A stretch of 64,000 bases of DNA from Voacanga thouarsii (Eukaryota > Streptophyta > Magnoliopsida > Gentianales > Apocynaceae). Positions 23,201 through 36,072 of the stretch are shown here, piece by piece. Both the position numbers and the translations under genes were made by a program. The notes under the pieces are model-generated. The model searched no databases. It had not been told where the DNA came from and saw only the letters and a program-made list of their open reading frames with translations. The first letter of the stretch is position 1. Every line of letters starts with the position of its first letter. Location of the stretch: NCBI GenBank assembly GCA_026120185.1, contig JANUWF010001726.1, forward strand, positions 144,501 to 208,500, given 5' to 3'.

Positions 23201-25630
23201 TACCGAGATAATGGCAGAATCTTATCATATCAGTTTTAATTTAATTTGAATTTAAATTAAAATATGATAAGATATTATTAGAATTGGACTCTACGAGGTT
23301 CGGGAATTTTAAAAAAAACCCTAGCCGTCTTCTCAAAAGCCCTGTTCTATTGAAAATATTCGTACCTCCATTCACCAGGAAAAAAACCCTCTCAAACCCT
23401 AGGTGCTAGCACTCTCGGGGTAACGAGTCAGTTCGCCGTATGTATCTGATAGAGGACGTTCGCACACTGCAGCGTTTGGTAATCGTTCGGGCTGCACGTA
23501 CAACAGCATAATCAGAATCAAAAGATCTTGATTATGCCAAACAAAAAGGTAATTCTGTAAATTTTAGATCTTCTTAATCGTTTACTTGGATCCTCAGAAG
23601 GGATTCGTGGATTTTTTTACGTTTAGGAGTCCACGAATCTCAACAGTAATATCCGAAAGATTCTTTCGGATATCCTACAAACAAACACTTATCAGACTTA
23701 CTATCAAATTTGTCTGATTGTGGCCTTTTGACAAAGGTAGGACAACCCCATACTCGCAAGTGAGATAACTTTGTTTTCTTACCAAAGAACATCTCAAATG
23801 GGGTAGAATCAATCGATTTTGTCATAACTCTATTTAGTATATAAACAGAAGTCTCTAGTGCATACCCCCAAAACGATTTTGGTAGGTCTGCAAAAGCCAT
23901 CATGGTCTGTACCATGTCTAAAAGGGTTCGATTCCTTCTCTTAAATACATCGTTATGTTGAAGTGTATGTGGTGGAGTTCATTGAGATAATATCTCATTA
24001 TCTCTAAAATAATTCAGAAACTCTTAGCTTAAGTATTCTCCTCCTCGATCAGATTTTAGAGTCTTAATACTTTTGTCAAATTACTTCTCTATTTCATTAT
24101 TGAAGTCTTTGAACTTATCAAAGGCCTCAGATTTGTACTTCATTAAATACAAATACCCGTATCGTGAGAAATCATCGATAAAGGTTATGAAATACTTATA
24201 ACCTCCTCTTACTTGTATTGATATTGGGCTACACACATCAGAATGTATGAGTTCTAATAACTCATTGGCCCGTTTTATTTTTCTTGGAAAAGGAGTTTTA
24301 GCCATTTTTCCTAATAAAAAAGACTTGCATGTGCCATATGATTCATAATCAAAAGACCTTAAGTCACCAAGCTTGTGTAACTTAGAAACACTATTTTTGT
24401 TTATATAGCCTAAACGACAATGTCATAAGTAAGAGGTACTAGAGTTATCTATTTTAGGTTTCTTATTATTTATATTGAGTATTAGATTATCCAAGTTTAG
24501 AACATATAAACTATTAACCAGAGTTGCTGAACCATAATGAATATCATTCAATGAAAAAGAACAACATTTATTCTTAAATATCAAATAAAATCCATTTAAG
24601 TCTAAATTCGCAACTGAGATAATGTTTTTCATTAAAACTGGTACATAATAATAGTTTTGTAATTCTAGAATTAATCCTGAAGGCAGGTTCAGTTCGTATG
24701 TCCCCACAACAATTGCAACAACTTTTGCCCCATTTGCAGTACGTAGGTCCACGTTGCTTTTCTCTAGCCTTCTATTTCTCTTTAGTTCCTACAAGTTATT
24801 ACACAAATAAAATCCATATCCGATATCTAATACCCATACCTTATTTCTAAAGGCAGTATTTATCTCAATCATAAACATACTCGAAGTAGAAGTAGAAGTG
24901 CTTGAAAGCTTCTCCTTCTGCTTCTTGTCCTTAACGGTCTCCAAGTAGGCCTTGCAATTATGCCTCCAGTGGCCTATCTTGCCACAATGATGGCATGGGC
25001 CCTTGGTTGTTGCGTCATTTTTATTCACACCACCTTTGGGCTTCATGGGAGCTTTCTTCTTCTTCTTTTGAACTTTCTTCTTAGAAGAAAAAGATTCTAC
25101 CATTAAAACTGCATTGGAATCCTTCTTCATGGAGGACTTTGTAGTTTTGAGAAGATTGATCAACTCAGGAATGGTGGACTTAAACTTGTTCATCTGATAG
25201 TTAATTACAAATTGTGAGAAACTATTAGGCAAAGACTGTAGAATTAAATCATGATCCATTGCGAACCCGAGAGATCCAAGCTTCTCTATTAAGCCCAGCA
25301 TCTTCAGCCCATAAGTGGCCACAGAAGAACCCTCTGCCATTTTACAACGGAATAGTTGCTTCGAGATCTCGTATCTCTTAGTTCTGGCTTGGGCGGTATA
25401 ATCAATTGAGCATCCATATACTCGTGCTGTTTTGCAGCTTAGGAGTCATGGATGCCAGCATAATACACGATGTTATATCACTATCCTCCTTGTGCCTTTT
25501 ATGGAGAACATGCTCATTAGCATGAGCATCTTGAGCTGGTGGTGGCAGAATAGGAGCATCTAGCACGTAGAGCAACTTTTTCGATTTTAGAACGATTCTC
25601 AAGTTTCTATACCAGTCGAGGTAGTTTGAT
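20240..25630 (-). pseudogene. Copia gag-pol, decayed and interrupted
   Basis: Element order, high to low coordinate. Gag (25602-24900) has a UBN2-type region and a CCHC knuckle (CHHCGKIGHWRHNC) but a frameshift near 25400. Protease has DIG where the active D-T/S-G is expected. GAG-pre-integrase follows after a stop at about 24425. The integrase core has DVCSP and FIDDFSRYGYL. The solo LTR at 22126-23645 comes next, then the integrase C-terminal linker. RT (21840-20700) has the catalytic YVDDILLIGN and stops at about 21610. RNase H (to 20240) has a 20-bp tandem duplication at 20442-20481 and stops. Multiple stops mean it cannot make a polyprotein. Lineage not assigned. Confidence 0.85.
22126..23645. 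mobile_element. Solo LTR nested in the copia integrase
   Basis: A 1520-bp sequence starting TGTTAGGGATATGCC and ending CGAATCTCAACA is flanked by GTAAT at 22121-22125 and 23646-23650. Removing it and one GTAAT restores the integrase frame across the site (SFGYY on one side, FYLPSE on the other). It has LTR-type ends and no internal coding, so it is a solo LTR left by recombination of a different retrotransposon. It is absent from unit 2 only because that region is deleted there. Confidence 0.85.
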
Positions 25631-25639
25631 TCAGTTAAC

Positions 25640-27507
25640 TTGTTGTGTTTCTAAGATGCTATGTAGGTTTAGGTTTGTAGACATGATGCAAGTGTCTTAG
25701 ATGTAAAGATGGAGAGGATTAGTTACTGTATATGCACATGAAATGCAAATAATTAGGACTTTAATTAAGCGCAGTTTTTTCCACTATTTTACTCAAACCA
25801 ATAGCCCCCACTACTGATTCGAGAATGCCTGTTGGAAGCTTTCCTAATGGACCGGTATCCAAATTCCTCAAGAATAACCTTGGGTTTGCCCAACAAGCCA
25901 CCCTTGAATTCATTGGTAGGTATCCAATACCAATTACATCGTATGTAATTATCGAGATCATTGGGTGATTAACAACTTTTAATCTTAAAACCTTTTGGGT
26001 AACCCCAACTTTTCCTCTAAATTTCTTTATACTTGAGTTAGCCCAATCGGAATAAAGAATTTAGTTAAACCCGACCCATTAATCAGGAATTTAATTCCAA
26101 AGGAACTTAATTCTATAGCTTGAACATGCCCAATGTCGAGTAGGCTTGGGTTTGCCCAACAACCTGGTCTCAATAAATGACTCTTGTTCTTAATATATTA
26201 ATGGAAGGAATTAGGTTTAATATTAATTGAGGGATTTGTTCCTTTTAGTGATTTCAATAAATGACATGCATAAAAATCAATAACTCACAAAATTGATAAT
26301 CATGGTAATAAAGCGATTACGTGGTATGGTTATGGACTTTACCCTAAATTAATTTCTTTGAGTCATAAAAGAAATTACTATAGTTAACCCTATGTCTTCA
26401 TGCATGATTTAAGTAGAAGGTTATACCTCCTTACCTTGTTTTGGTTGCCATCTTCAAAATAAAATAATTCTACTTCTATCTAACCTATGTAAACTAATTA
26501 CATAATTTTCTAAAGAGAGAAAACCTCAAGTTACATTTGAGGGGAGTTAGATGAGAAGAGAAATTACACAAGAATTTTAGAGAAGATAGGACACGCATGC
26601 CCTATTTCATAAAAAACAAAAACTGTAAAATGCATGAACAGATATAATTGGTTTTAGTCCATAACCATCCACCATGCCATTAATTATGCTTAAACAAAAT
26701 AAACATATAATTTTCATTATTTTAAAATCACTATTTTGGAAAAATAAAACAAATTCTAAAATCAATATTTTAGAAAAATACATTAATTTTAAATTTTCAA
26801 AATCATTATTTTGAAAAATAAAATTATTTGTCTCAAAACTAATTTTGAGAAAATGCTTTTGGGTCCCATCTCTCATCAAATGAGAATTTTCCCTTTCAAA
26901 AATCTATTTCAGATTTTTTTTTAAATGGCTGGAATGTCCCGAAAAACAGAGTAGAACCGGCGTCGATTAGAAGCTCGAAGCGACGTTGGCTCCAGTTTGG
27001 TTTTAAGAAAATTTTTCCAGAAACGATTTCTAGACATCACAAAAACAGCACAGAACCGGCGTCGGTTGGGAGCCAGAGCCAGCGTCGGCTGTAGTCGAGA
27101 AGAGGCGGCGTTTTTTGAAATTTTTTCAGAAATAGTTTTTGGTGCCTTCTTTTTCTGCAAATTTTTAGTGAGAACAATTCTCAATAGAATTTTCTATTTT
27201 GAAGCTCAAAACAACAATCAATTTGTTAGTTTGAACAAAAACAAAATAGAAAATTAGGATATAACGGAAGGTAACAACCATGTTCGAGAAAATGTTTTTC
27301 TACAAAAACTTGTAGCACAAAAAGAAAACATTTTTCGAAATATGCTGTAACTATTACACAAGCATATTGTGCTATGGACCCAACCCATAATGCTCGAAAC
27401 GATTTCGACTCGAGTGAAAATAATTTTTCACAGTGAACAAAGACAAACATGACTACATGAAATGGCTTTCATGCAGGGAACAATGTCTGCAAACCACACA
27501 TAGCATA
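25640..27507 (-). other. Copia 5' untranslated region (unit 1)
   Basis: Non-coding leader between the primer site and gag. It includes a more GC-rich part (26935-27110) where GGCGTCGG/GCGTCGGC-like phrases recur. The frames called across it in both strands are shadows; the same region is kept in unit 2 (33035-34320). Confidence 0.7.
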
Positions 27508-27520
27508 GCTCTGACACCAC

Positions 27521-29263
27521 TGTTGGGTATCTCCCATGCATATCATATATGGCGCAGCGAAAAATTAAAACGAGATACCATTCCAGGATCCGTATATGTG
27601 TGGAAAACAAGACATATAAAGAACAAAGGTAACAGCTTTTTACCTTTCTTTGAGTGTCCAGGAAAAATAAAATTTTTCTCCTTCTTGTCTGAGGCACGAT
27701 CCAGCAATCTTCTTGATTAAATACCACGCGAGTTGAATGTCCAATCACTATAATCACAGTGTATGATTTTCTCTAACAAAAATCCACATGGTGGATCACA
27801 CTAAAGCACCAAGTTTTTCTGTGCTAGTAGAAAACAAAGTGGCGGCTAGGGTTCTTCTTGTTTTTCAGAAAAATGAGAGAGAGAGAAGAAGAAGAGAAGG
27901 CTTTTCTAGCTGTTGTTTTTTCGTGTATCACCCTTCTATTAGGGTTTTGTGCATATCCTTTATATGTCACGAAAAATCACTGAAAATTGAGAATTCTAAA
28001 ACAATTAGAATTCCCTAATTGTACATGGAAATATCAAGTTCTCACAATTATAATTTGGCCTATAAATTATAACTAATTATAATTTGGCCATAACAACTTC
28101 TCTTTCTCACAATTAACCACACTATATTATCAAATAACATCTTGAGTATATAATCCTCTATTGTGTTTGACCTATTATGTTTCCCAATCAATTGGTAGCG
28201 AACATGAATTAATTCAAACGTCTTTGAGATTAATAATCCATAATTAATTAGAATTAATCATATCAATTCTAATCACGATTGGTTTATTAATTCATCAATT
28301 AATAAACCCATATTCTCAAATCATGAGTGGTATCTAACAAGACATCATGACCACCCAAGAGTCCAGGAAGTCAAGTGGCTTGACACGAACCCTTCAATAA
28401 CAAATTACAGTGCAATTAACTATTTTCACCATACAATATCTCATTCGGTTTGAAATACGGAATTGGTGCCAACTCCCTCTAGAATATATTAATTCTTGGC
28501 CCGAATATAATGGTACTTGTACCAGGAACCCACTACTCTAAATGTGTATCAATTGGAACTGTTTCCAATACACAATCGCCTTGGCCAAGGACTTCTCGAG
28601 TAGTAATTCCTATAAGTGGCCGTGCGATATTCGCCCCTATTATTAGGAGTGGTGAATCCTTTATTGACCCTCTCAACTAATTTCGTTTACCTCACAATGT
28701 ACCCAATATCCATCCCATAGGCGTCTTCGATCTAACTCCAGAGATTGGAATCAAAGCACAATACTAAGCAAACAAAGTACCTTGGAGATCTCAAATCTAA
28801 GAATACTTGCACGTTTGCTATATTGAGATTATATCATTGGCACTAAATAGTTATCCATGTGATTATCTCATGATTAGGTCATCCAATGTACTTGTTCCAT
28901 TAACAAGCATCCATGTGGTAACTCTAAGTATCTCAATACTCACAGATAGGAGAACCACGACCACCGCCTGATCAAATCAGGAAATCTAACACATGCTAGT
29001 CTTAACGCATTAATGATGTCCTATCTCATTAATACTACGATTATGGACTATTTAAGTACTAACACTATACAGTGTAGTTGGAATCTCATATCATGAGCTC
29101 TATCATGATTTCCTTAACATACTGTTGTACTAGAGACTTTATCTAACAGTTATATTATATAAAAGTGAACAAAATAAACTGTAAGATAAATGATGCCTTT
29201 TCTTAAAATAAAATGTGTCATATACAACGTACAAGTGATTGCCTCTAGGGCATAACACTAACA
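27521..29263 (-). repeat. 5' LTR of the copia element (unit 1)
   Basis: Pairs with 18516-20230. It differs by scattered substitutions and small indels, for example an extra segment near 28147-28170 and a duplicated TCATGA region near 29090-29105, so the insertion is not recent. The frames at 27428-28018 are shadows in this LTR. Confidence 0.9.
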
Positions 29264-29500
29264 GATGCTTATCTTAAACTAATGAATTTGATGCCGACCC
29301 ATCTTCTGGATGGTTTCAGATACGGCACAGACATTTTATAGATATTCCCGATCCATCTCACTGTTACAATGAGCAAGGTATAATACAACCAGAAGAACCA
29401 CCCAAAGAACAACAACAACAGCTTCAGAGACGAGTTCAACCTCCAAGGAACCGTCGAGGATTTAATTGTAGGACTAGTTTTTATCCTTTTTTTTAGATTA
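29264..29500 (+). pseudogene. MULE transposase relic, C-terminal portion beyond the copia insertion
   Basis: Directly after the copia and its GATGC target repeat, a plus-strand frame reads NEFDADPSSGWFQIRHRH, then a glutamine/arginine-rich tail (PPKEQQQQLQRRVQPPRN). This continues the MULE C-terminus interrupted at 18510. The same piece is present after the unit 2 copia remnant. Confidence 0.6.
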
Positions 29501-30640
29501 TTTCATTTGTAATAAATTTTATTACTTGTATCACGTTTTTGAGTTCAATTTAGTTTGACCATTTTTAAGACAAAATTAATAATAATAGAACTTTAAAAAC
29601 AAATATAATATAATTTTTTAAATGATTTTTTTTAGAACATTAATATTTCACACATTATCCGAATTCAGTTAATTTATAAATTATTTGGATTATGAAATGT
29701 AAGGGAATTATGAAATTTAGATAATTGATATTTAAATTTAAATATTTGACACTATAATTTTGGTGTATTCATATAGTTGAGAATTTATATTTTTATAATT
29801 TTCTTCAATAATTAAATATTATAAATTAAACTTAAATTAAAAATACAAATTTATTTCAAAATTCAATACAAATAAAATTAACTGTTGTAACAATAGAATA
29901 CGTATATTACATGTTAATATCAAATTTAAAATAATGAATTTTGTTTGTGAGTTATTTAAATTTATATAGGCCTTTATATAATTTTTTGTTATTTAAAAGT
30001 ATTAATTCCTTTGAAATACAATGTTGGAAGTTTATAAAATTGAAATATAAGAAATGAGAGGAAGAAGTCACAAAAACGATAAAATGCTTACAATAAAAAA
30101 AAAGGATATTTTTAATATGTTAAGATAGTTGAGAATTTAAAATTTTATAATTTTTTAACAAATAATTAAATATTATAAATTAAATTGTGAATAAAAATTT
30201 ATTTTAAAATCTAATATAAATAAAATCAACTGTAATAAAAATATAGATATTACTTGTTATGATCAAATTTAAATTAATAAAATTTAATTATAAATTATTT
30301 AAATTTATATAGGTCTTTATATATTTTTTGTTATTTAAAAGTATTATTTCCTTTTACAATAAAGAAAAAAAATTTCAAAAAAAAAAATGAACGTATGATT
30401 ATAGTAGAGACTTTAAATTCAATATAAAAGAAATGAGAGGAAGAACTCACAAAAAATGATAAAATACTTACAATACATTAAAAAAGGACAATTTTAGTAT
30501 ATTTAGATAGTTGGGAATTTAAAATTTTATAATTTTTTAATAAATAATTAAATATTATAAATTAAAATACAAATAAAAATTTATTTCAAAATATGTGCAT
30601 ATAAATAAAATTAATATAGTAAAAACATGTATATTACTTG
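29500..30640. repeat. AT-rich tandem array, about 360-bp unit, about three copies
   Basis: The phrase GTTGAGAATTTA/GTTGGGAATTTA followed by TTTTATAATTTT recurs near 29775, 30130 and 30509. GAAATGAGAGGAAGAA recurs near 30053 and 30431. The array is repeated in unit 2 (36300-37640). The breakpoint of the segmental duplication falls inside its last copy. Confidence 0.75.
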
Positions 30641-30986
30641 TACGCTTTCACATCTAAATAATCTTTTGAGTAAAGTTTTATTTTTGAAGAATTCGATTAA
30701 ACGAATTCTTAATTTCTTTCAATGGTACTAGAGCCACCTTATATCGGATCTTATATGATAGTCATAAGAACAACTAGCTTGATTTATGTTTATATGTTAA
30801 GATTAAAATCTTTTATGTATATATTAGTTGAGTAGTATAAGAATAATGTATTTATATTTACGGTGAATGATTTGATTAACTTAGAATAATTTCATGACCA
30901 TATTTTTTATTTGATAAATATGTATATGTATTATCGAATATTGTAACAAAATGAGTGGATTATGTTTATTTGTTTCACTTTTGAAC

Positions 30987-30987
<1 letters not shown>

Positions 30988-31057
<70 letters not shown>
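30988..31057. repeat. (ATT)n microsatellite, about 23 copies
   Basis: Duplicate-unit counterpart of 16978-17056, with about three fewer repeats. This length change happened after the segmental duplication. Confidence 0.95.
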
Positions 31058-31058
<1 letters not shown>

Positions 31059-31384
31059 AAGGGAAGGTACTAATCACCACTACTGGGGACATTGAAGATG
31101 AAAGAAGCAGTAGCCAACGCCAAACAGGGGTAGCTGGATTAAAATAATATTATAAAAAGGCATGACTTCAATGCTTCAAAAAAGCACTCAAAAAAAAAAA
31201 ATCAAATTCAGGAATTTTAAATTAGGATGGAAGATTTTGTAGATTGAAACTGTAATTTTGGTATTCACAGTAGTCATGGATAAGGTATGCTCAGGGGAGT
31301 ATAAATTCACTCGCTGGCATGCATTTTGACTGTGCGTTGCACTGATTGATATGTATCACAAAATGCATAATCACTTCTAGGATA

Positions 31385-32506
31385 TAGGGCAAATTTGTGA
31401 AGAATGAGATGAAAAGAAGAACACACTATGTACTGACTTTTAATCAAGATTGTGGTATTTTTAATATTGTGTCACTGCATTATGAGCATGGGAAGGGAAA
31501 TAACTCGTACGAGATTAATATTGAGGCCAGGAAGTGCAACTGTTCCAAATGGGAAATTTATGGAATACCTTGTTCGCACGCATTTACAACATATCAACAA
31601 CTGGAGTTGAATCATGGAGATTTAGTGTCATAAGAAAATACAACACTATCTTATAGAATGACTTGTACAGCACAGTTCAGGCCCATTCCACATGAGGATT
31701 ATTAGCATAATCCTAACTTTAGCTTGGCCCCATTTGCTCACCATTTCAAGAATCATCACAGGGGTAGATTGTGGACGTCGCGTATTCGAAATGAGATGAA
31801 CGAACGTAATCCTGATTCACCACCTCGTTGCGAGATAAATTTAATACATCTCGCGAGCTGAGTTATTAGGCATTCAACAGTTCTTCTTGGACAACATAGT
31901 TACGGTCAGAATATTGTCTCGCCTGATTATGCAATATGGTATTGGCCTCACACTTGGTGATTGATTGGTAATTCGATTATAACGCAACCTAATCCTTCGG
32001 TCCACCAATTGAGCGGTGGGGCAACAGAAATATTAGTATGTAAATTTCCTTACATGGTATTATAAAATATATAATTTACACTCAAATAATTTTTTAACAT
32101 TTCGAAATACATATATAGGCTAATTTAATGCATCAGATATTGCATATTGGCAATGAAGGCTATCAAAATGCAGGTCTTGTAAGTAGACAAGTGTTTGCAT
32201 CAATAACAAATCTCGCTACGCGTTCGTTGACTGCCACTGGTGAGACAAGTCGTTTGAACCACCCACCCTATGAGCCAATTAGACGAAGCTACATTGCACA
32301 ACCAATAATTCCGATCCCGAAAAAAGTCAATCGCGGAGTTCCCCCGGTACGGAGAGGGGGTAGACGAGTACACAGACATGTTGTACCTGATATTCCTATG
32401 CAGGATCACTACTCACCAATACACGATTATGAACAAGGTGATCCTGCAGAAGTTGAAGATAGGTAAGCTGATTTTATTACTCCAGAGCACCTAGTCTTCG
32501 ATACTA
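31385..32506 (+). pseudogene. MULE transposase relic, unit 2 copy
   Basis: Near-identical counterpart of 17391-18510 with the same SWIM finger (C-x-C ... C-x-H) at about 31533-31583, the same stop after it and the same probable intron before 32120. One base change alters Leu to Ser beside the finger. It continues at 36073-36300 beyond the copia remnant. Confidence 0.7.
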
Positions 32507-32511
32507 GATGC

Positions 32512-35500
32512 TGTTGGGTATCTCTCATGCATATCATATATGGCGCAGTGGAAAATTAAAACGAGATACCATCCCAAGATTCGCATATGTGTGGAAAACA
32601 AGATATATAGAGAACAAAGGTAACAACTTTTTACCTTTCTTTGAGTGGCCGGGAAAAATAAAATTTTTCTCCTTCTTGTCTGAGGCGCTATCCAGCAATC
32701 CTCTTGATTAAACACCACGCGAGTTGAATATCCAACTACTATAATCACAGTGTGTGATTATCTCTAACAGAAATTCACATGAAGGATCACACTCAAGCAC
32801 CAAGTTTTTTTGTGCTAGCAGAAAACAAAGTGGCGGCTAGGGTTCTTCTTGTTTTTTAGAAAAACGAGAGAGAGAGAGAGAGAAGAAGAAGAGAAGGCTT
32901 TTCCAACTATTGTTTTTTCATGTATCACCCTTCTATTAGGGTTTCGTGTATATCCTTTATATGTCACGAAAAATCACTGAAAATTGAGAATTCTAAAACA
33001 ATTAGAATTCCCTAATTGTACATGGAAATATCAATTGAGAGATTTGTTCCTTTTAGTGATTTCAATAAATGACATGCATAAAAATCAATAAATCACAAAA
33101 TTGATAATCATGGTAATAAATCGATTACGTGGTATGGTTATGGACTTTACCCTAAATTAATTTCTTTGAGTCATAAATGAAATTACTATAGTTAACCCTA
33201 TGTCTTCATGCATGATTTAAGTAGAAAGTCATACCTCCTTACCTTGTTTTGGTTGCCATCTTCCAAATAAAATAATTCTACTTCTATCTAACCTATGTAA
33301 ACTAATTACATAATTTCCTAAAGAGAGAAAACCTCGAGTTACATTTGAGGGGAGTAAGATGAGAAGAGAAATTACACAAGAATTTTAGAGAAGATAGGAC
33401 ACGCATGCCCTATTTCATAAAAAACCAAAACTGTAAAATGCATGAACAGATATAATTAGTTTTAGTCCGTAACCATCTACCATGCCATTAATTATGCTTA
33501 AACAAAATAAACATATAATTTTCATTATTTTAAAATCACTATTTTGGAAAAATAAAACAAATTCTAAAATCAATATTTTAGAAAAATAGATTAATTTTAA
33601 ATTTTCAAAATCATTATTTTGAAAAATAAAATTATTTGTCTCAAAACTAATTTTGAGGAAATGCTTTTGGGTCCCATCTCTCATCAAATGAGAATTTTCC
33701 CTTTTAAAACTCTATTTCAGATTTTTTTTTTTTTTAAATGGCTGGAATGTCCCGAATAACAGAGTAGAACCGGCGTCGGTTAGAAGCTCGAAGCGACATT
33801 GGCTCCAGTTTGGTTTTAAGAAAATTTTTCCAGAAACGATTTCTAGACATCACAAAAATAGCACAGAACCGGTGTCATTTGGGAGCCGGAGCCAGCGTCG
33901 GCTGTAGTCGAGAAGAGGCGGCGTTTTTTGAAATTTTTTCAGAAATAGTTTCTGGTGCCTTCTTTTTCTACAAATTTTTAGTGAGAACAATTCTCAACAG
34001 AATTTTCTGTTTTGAAGCTCAAAACGACAATCAATTTGTTAGTTTGAACAAAAACAAAATAGAAAATTAGGATATAACGGAAGGCAACCACCATGTTCGA
34101 GAAAACGTTTTTCTACAAAAACTTGTAGCACATAAAGAAAACATTTTTCGAAATATGCGGTAACTATTACACAAGCATATTGTGCTACGGACCCAACCCA
34201 TAATGCTCGAAACGATTTCGACTCGAGTGAAAATAATTTTTCACAGTGAACAAAGACAAACACGACTACATGAAATGGCTTTCACGCAGGGAACAATGTC
34301 TGCAAACCACATATAGCATAGCTCTGACACCACTGTTGGGTATCTCCCATGCATATCATATATGGCGCAGCAAAAAATTAAAACGAGATACCATTCCAGG
34401 ATCCGTATATGTGTGGAAAACAAGACATATAGAGAACAAAGGTAACAGCTTTTTACCTTTCTTTGAGTGTCCGGGAAAAATAAAATTTTTCTCCTTCTTG
34501 TCTGAGGCGCGATCCAACAATCTTCTTGATTAAATACCACGCGATTTGAATGTCCAATCACTATAATCACAGTATGTGATTATCTCTAACAAAAATCCAC
34601 ATGGAGGATCACACTAAAGCACCAAGTTTTTCTGTGCTAGCAGAAAACAAAGTGGCGGCTAGGGTTCTTATTTTTCAGAAAAATGAGAGAGAGAGAAGAA
34701 GAAGAGAAGGCTTTTCCAGCTGTTGGTTTTTCGTGTATCACCCTTCTATTAGGGTTTTGTGCATATCCTTTATATGTCACGAAAAATCACTGAAAATTGA
34801 GAATTCTAAAACAGTTAGAATTCCCTAATTGTACATGGAAATATCAAGTTCTCATAATTATAATTTGGCCTATAAATTTTAACTAATTATAATTTGGCCA
34901 TAACAACTTCTCTTTCTCACAATTAACCCCACTATATTATCAAATAACATCTTGAGTATATAATCCTCTATTGTGTATGACCTATTATGTTTCCCAATCA
35001 ATTGGCAGCGAACATGAATTAATTCAAACGTCTTTGAGATTAATAATCCATAATTAATTAGAATTAATCATATCAAATCTAATCAGGATTGGTTTATTAA
35101 TTCATCAATTAATAAACCCATATTCTCAGATCATGAGCGGTATCTAACAAGACATCATGACCACCCAAGAGTCCAGGAAGTCAAGTGGCTTCACACGAAC
35201 CCTTCAATAACAAATTACAGCGCAATTAACTCTTTTCACCATATAATATCTCATTCGGTTTGGAGAACGGAATTGGTGCCAACTCCCTCTAGAATATATT
35301 AATTCTAGCCCGAATATAATGATACTTGTACCAGGAACCCACTACTCTAAATGTGTATCAATTGGAACTGTTTCCAATACACAATCGCCTTGGCCAAGGA
35401 CTTCTCGAGTAGTAATTTCTATAAGTGGCCGTGAGATATTCGCCCCTATTATTAGGAGTGGTGAATCCTTTATTGACCCTCTCAACTACTTTCGTTTACC

Positions 35501-36072
35501 TCATAATGTACCCAATATCCATCCCATAGGCGTCTTCGATCTAACTCCAGAGATTGGAATCAAAGCACAATACTCAGTAAACAAAGTACCTTGGAGATCT
35601 CAAGTCTAAGAATACTTGCACGTTTGCTATATTGAGATTATATCATTGGCACTAAATAGTTATCCATGTGATTATCTCATAGTTAGGTCATCCAATGTAC
35701 TTGTTCCATTAACAAGCATCCATGTGTTAACTTTAAGTATCTCAATACTCACGGATAGGAGAACCACGACCACCGCCTGATCAAATCAGGAAATCTAACA
35801 CATCCTAGTCTTAATGCATTAATGATGTCCTATCTCATTAATACTACGATTAGGGACTATTTAAGTACTAACACTATGCAGTGTAATAGGAATCTCATAT
35901 CATGATCTCTATCATGATTTCCTTAACATAATGTTGTACTAGGGACTTTATCTAACAGTTATATTATATAAAAGTGAACAAAAGAAATTGTAAGATAAAT
36001 GATGCCTTTTATTAAAATAAAATGTGTCATATACAACGTACAAGTGATTGCCTCTAGGGCATAACACTAACA
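32512..36072 (-). mobile_element. Copia remnant, unit 2 copy with 7.2-kb internal deletion
   Basis: Same insertion site and same GATGC repeats (32507-32511 and 36073-36077) as the unit 1 element. It keeps about 520 bp of the 3' LTR (32512-33034), the 5' leader (33035-34320), the primer site at 34321-34333 and the whole 5' LTR (34334-36072). Its partial 3' LTR resembles the unit 1 3' LTR more than its own 5' LTR, which shows that it was copied after insertion, not inserted twice. Confidence 0.9.

Larger units (their letters stand above)
18516..29263 (-). mobile_element. Full-length Ty1/copia retrotransposon, minus orientation
   Basis: Two long LTRs of 1.72 and 1.74 kb (TG...CA) bound a 7.3 kb interior, with the 5-bp target repeat GATGC at 18511-18515 and 29264-29268. 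Directly inside the 5' LTR (27508-27520, minus) is a primer site GTGGTGTCAGAGC, close to the initiator-methionine tRNA type common in plant copias. A purine-rich tract (GTAGGAG) precedes the 3' LTR. The interior runs gag, protease, integrase, RT, RNase H, the copia order. It is nested in a MULE and itself carries a solo LTR in integrase. Confidence 0.9.
16621..30640. repeat. Segmental tandem duplication, unit 1 (14.0 kb)
   Basis: This unit begins TACGCTTTCACATC and ends ATTACTTG. It contains, in order, an ATT microsatellite, a MULE relic, a full copia element inserted in that relic, the end of the MULE and AT-rich spacer. Unit 2 (30641-37448) repeats the same order with few mismatches by eye, and has the copia at the identical site. 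The join at 30638-30642 has GTA in common with both original flanks. Confidence 0.9.

Noticed and set aside
26607..27450. Frames of 74-90 codons on both strands, repeated at 33415-34263
   Set aside because: They lie in the copia 5' leader and LTR edge and have no protein similarity I recognise; their repetition comes from the segmental duplication.
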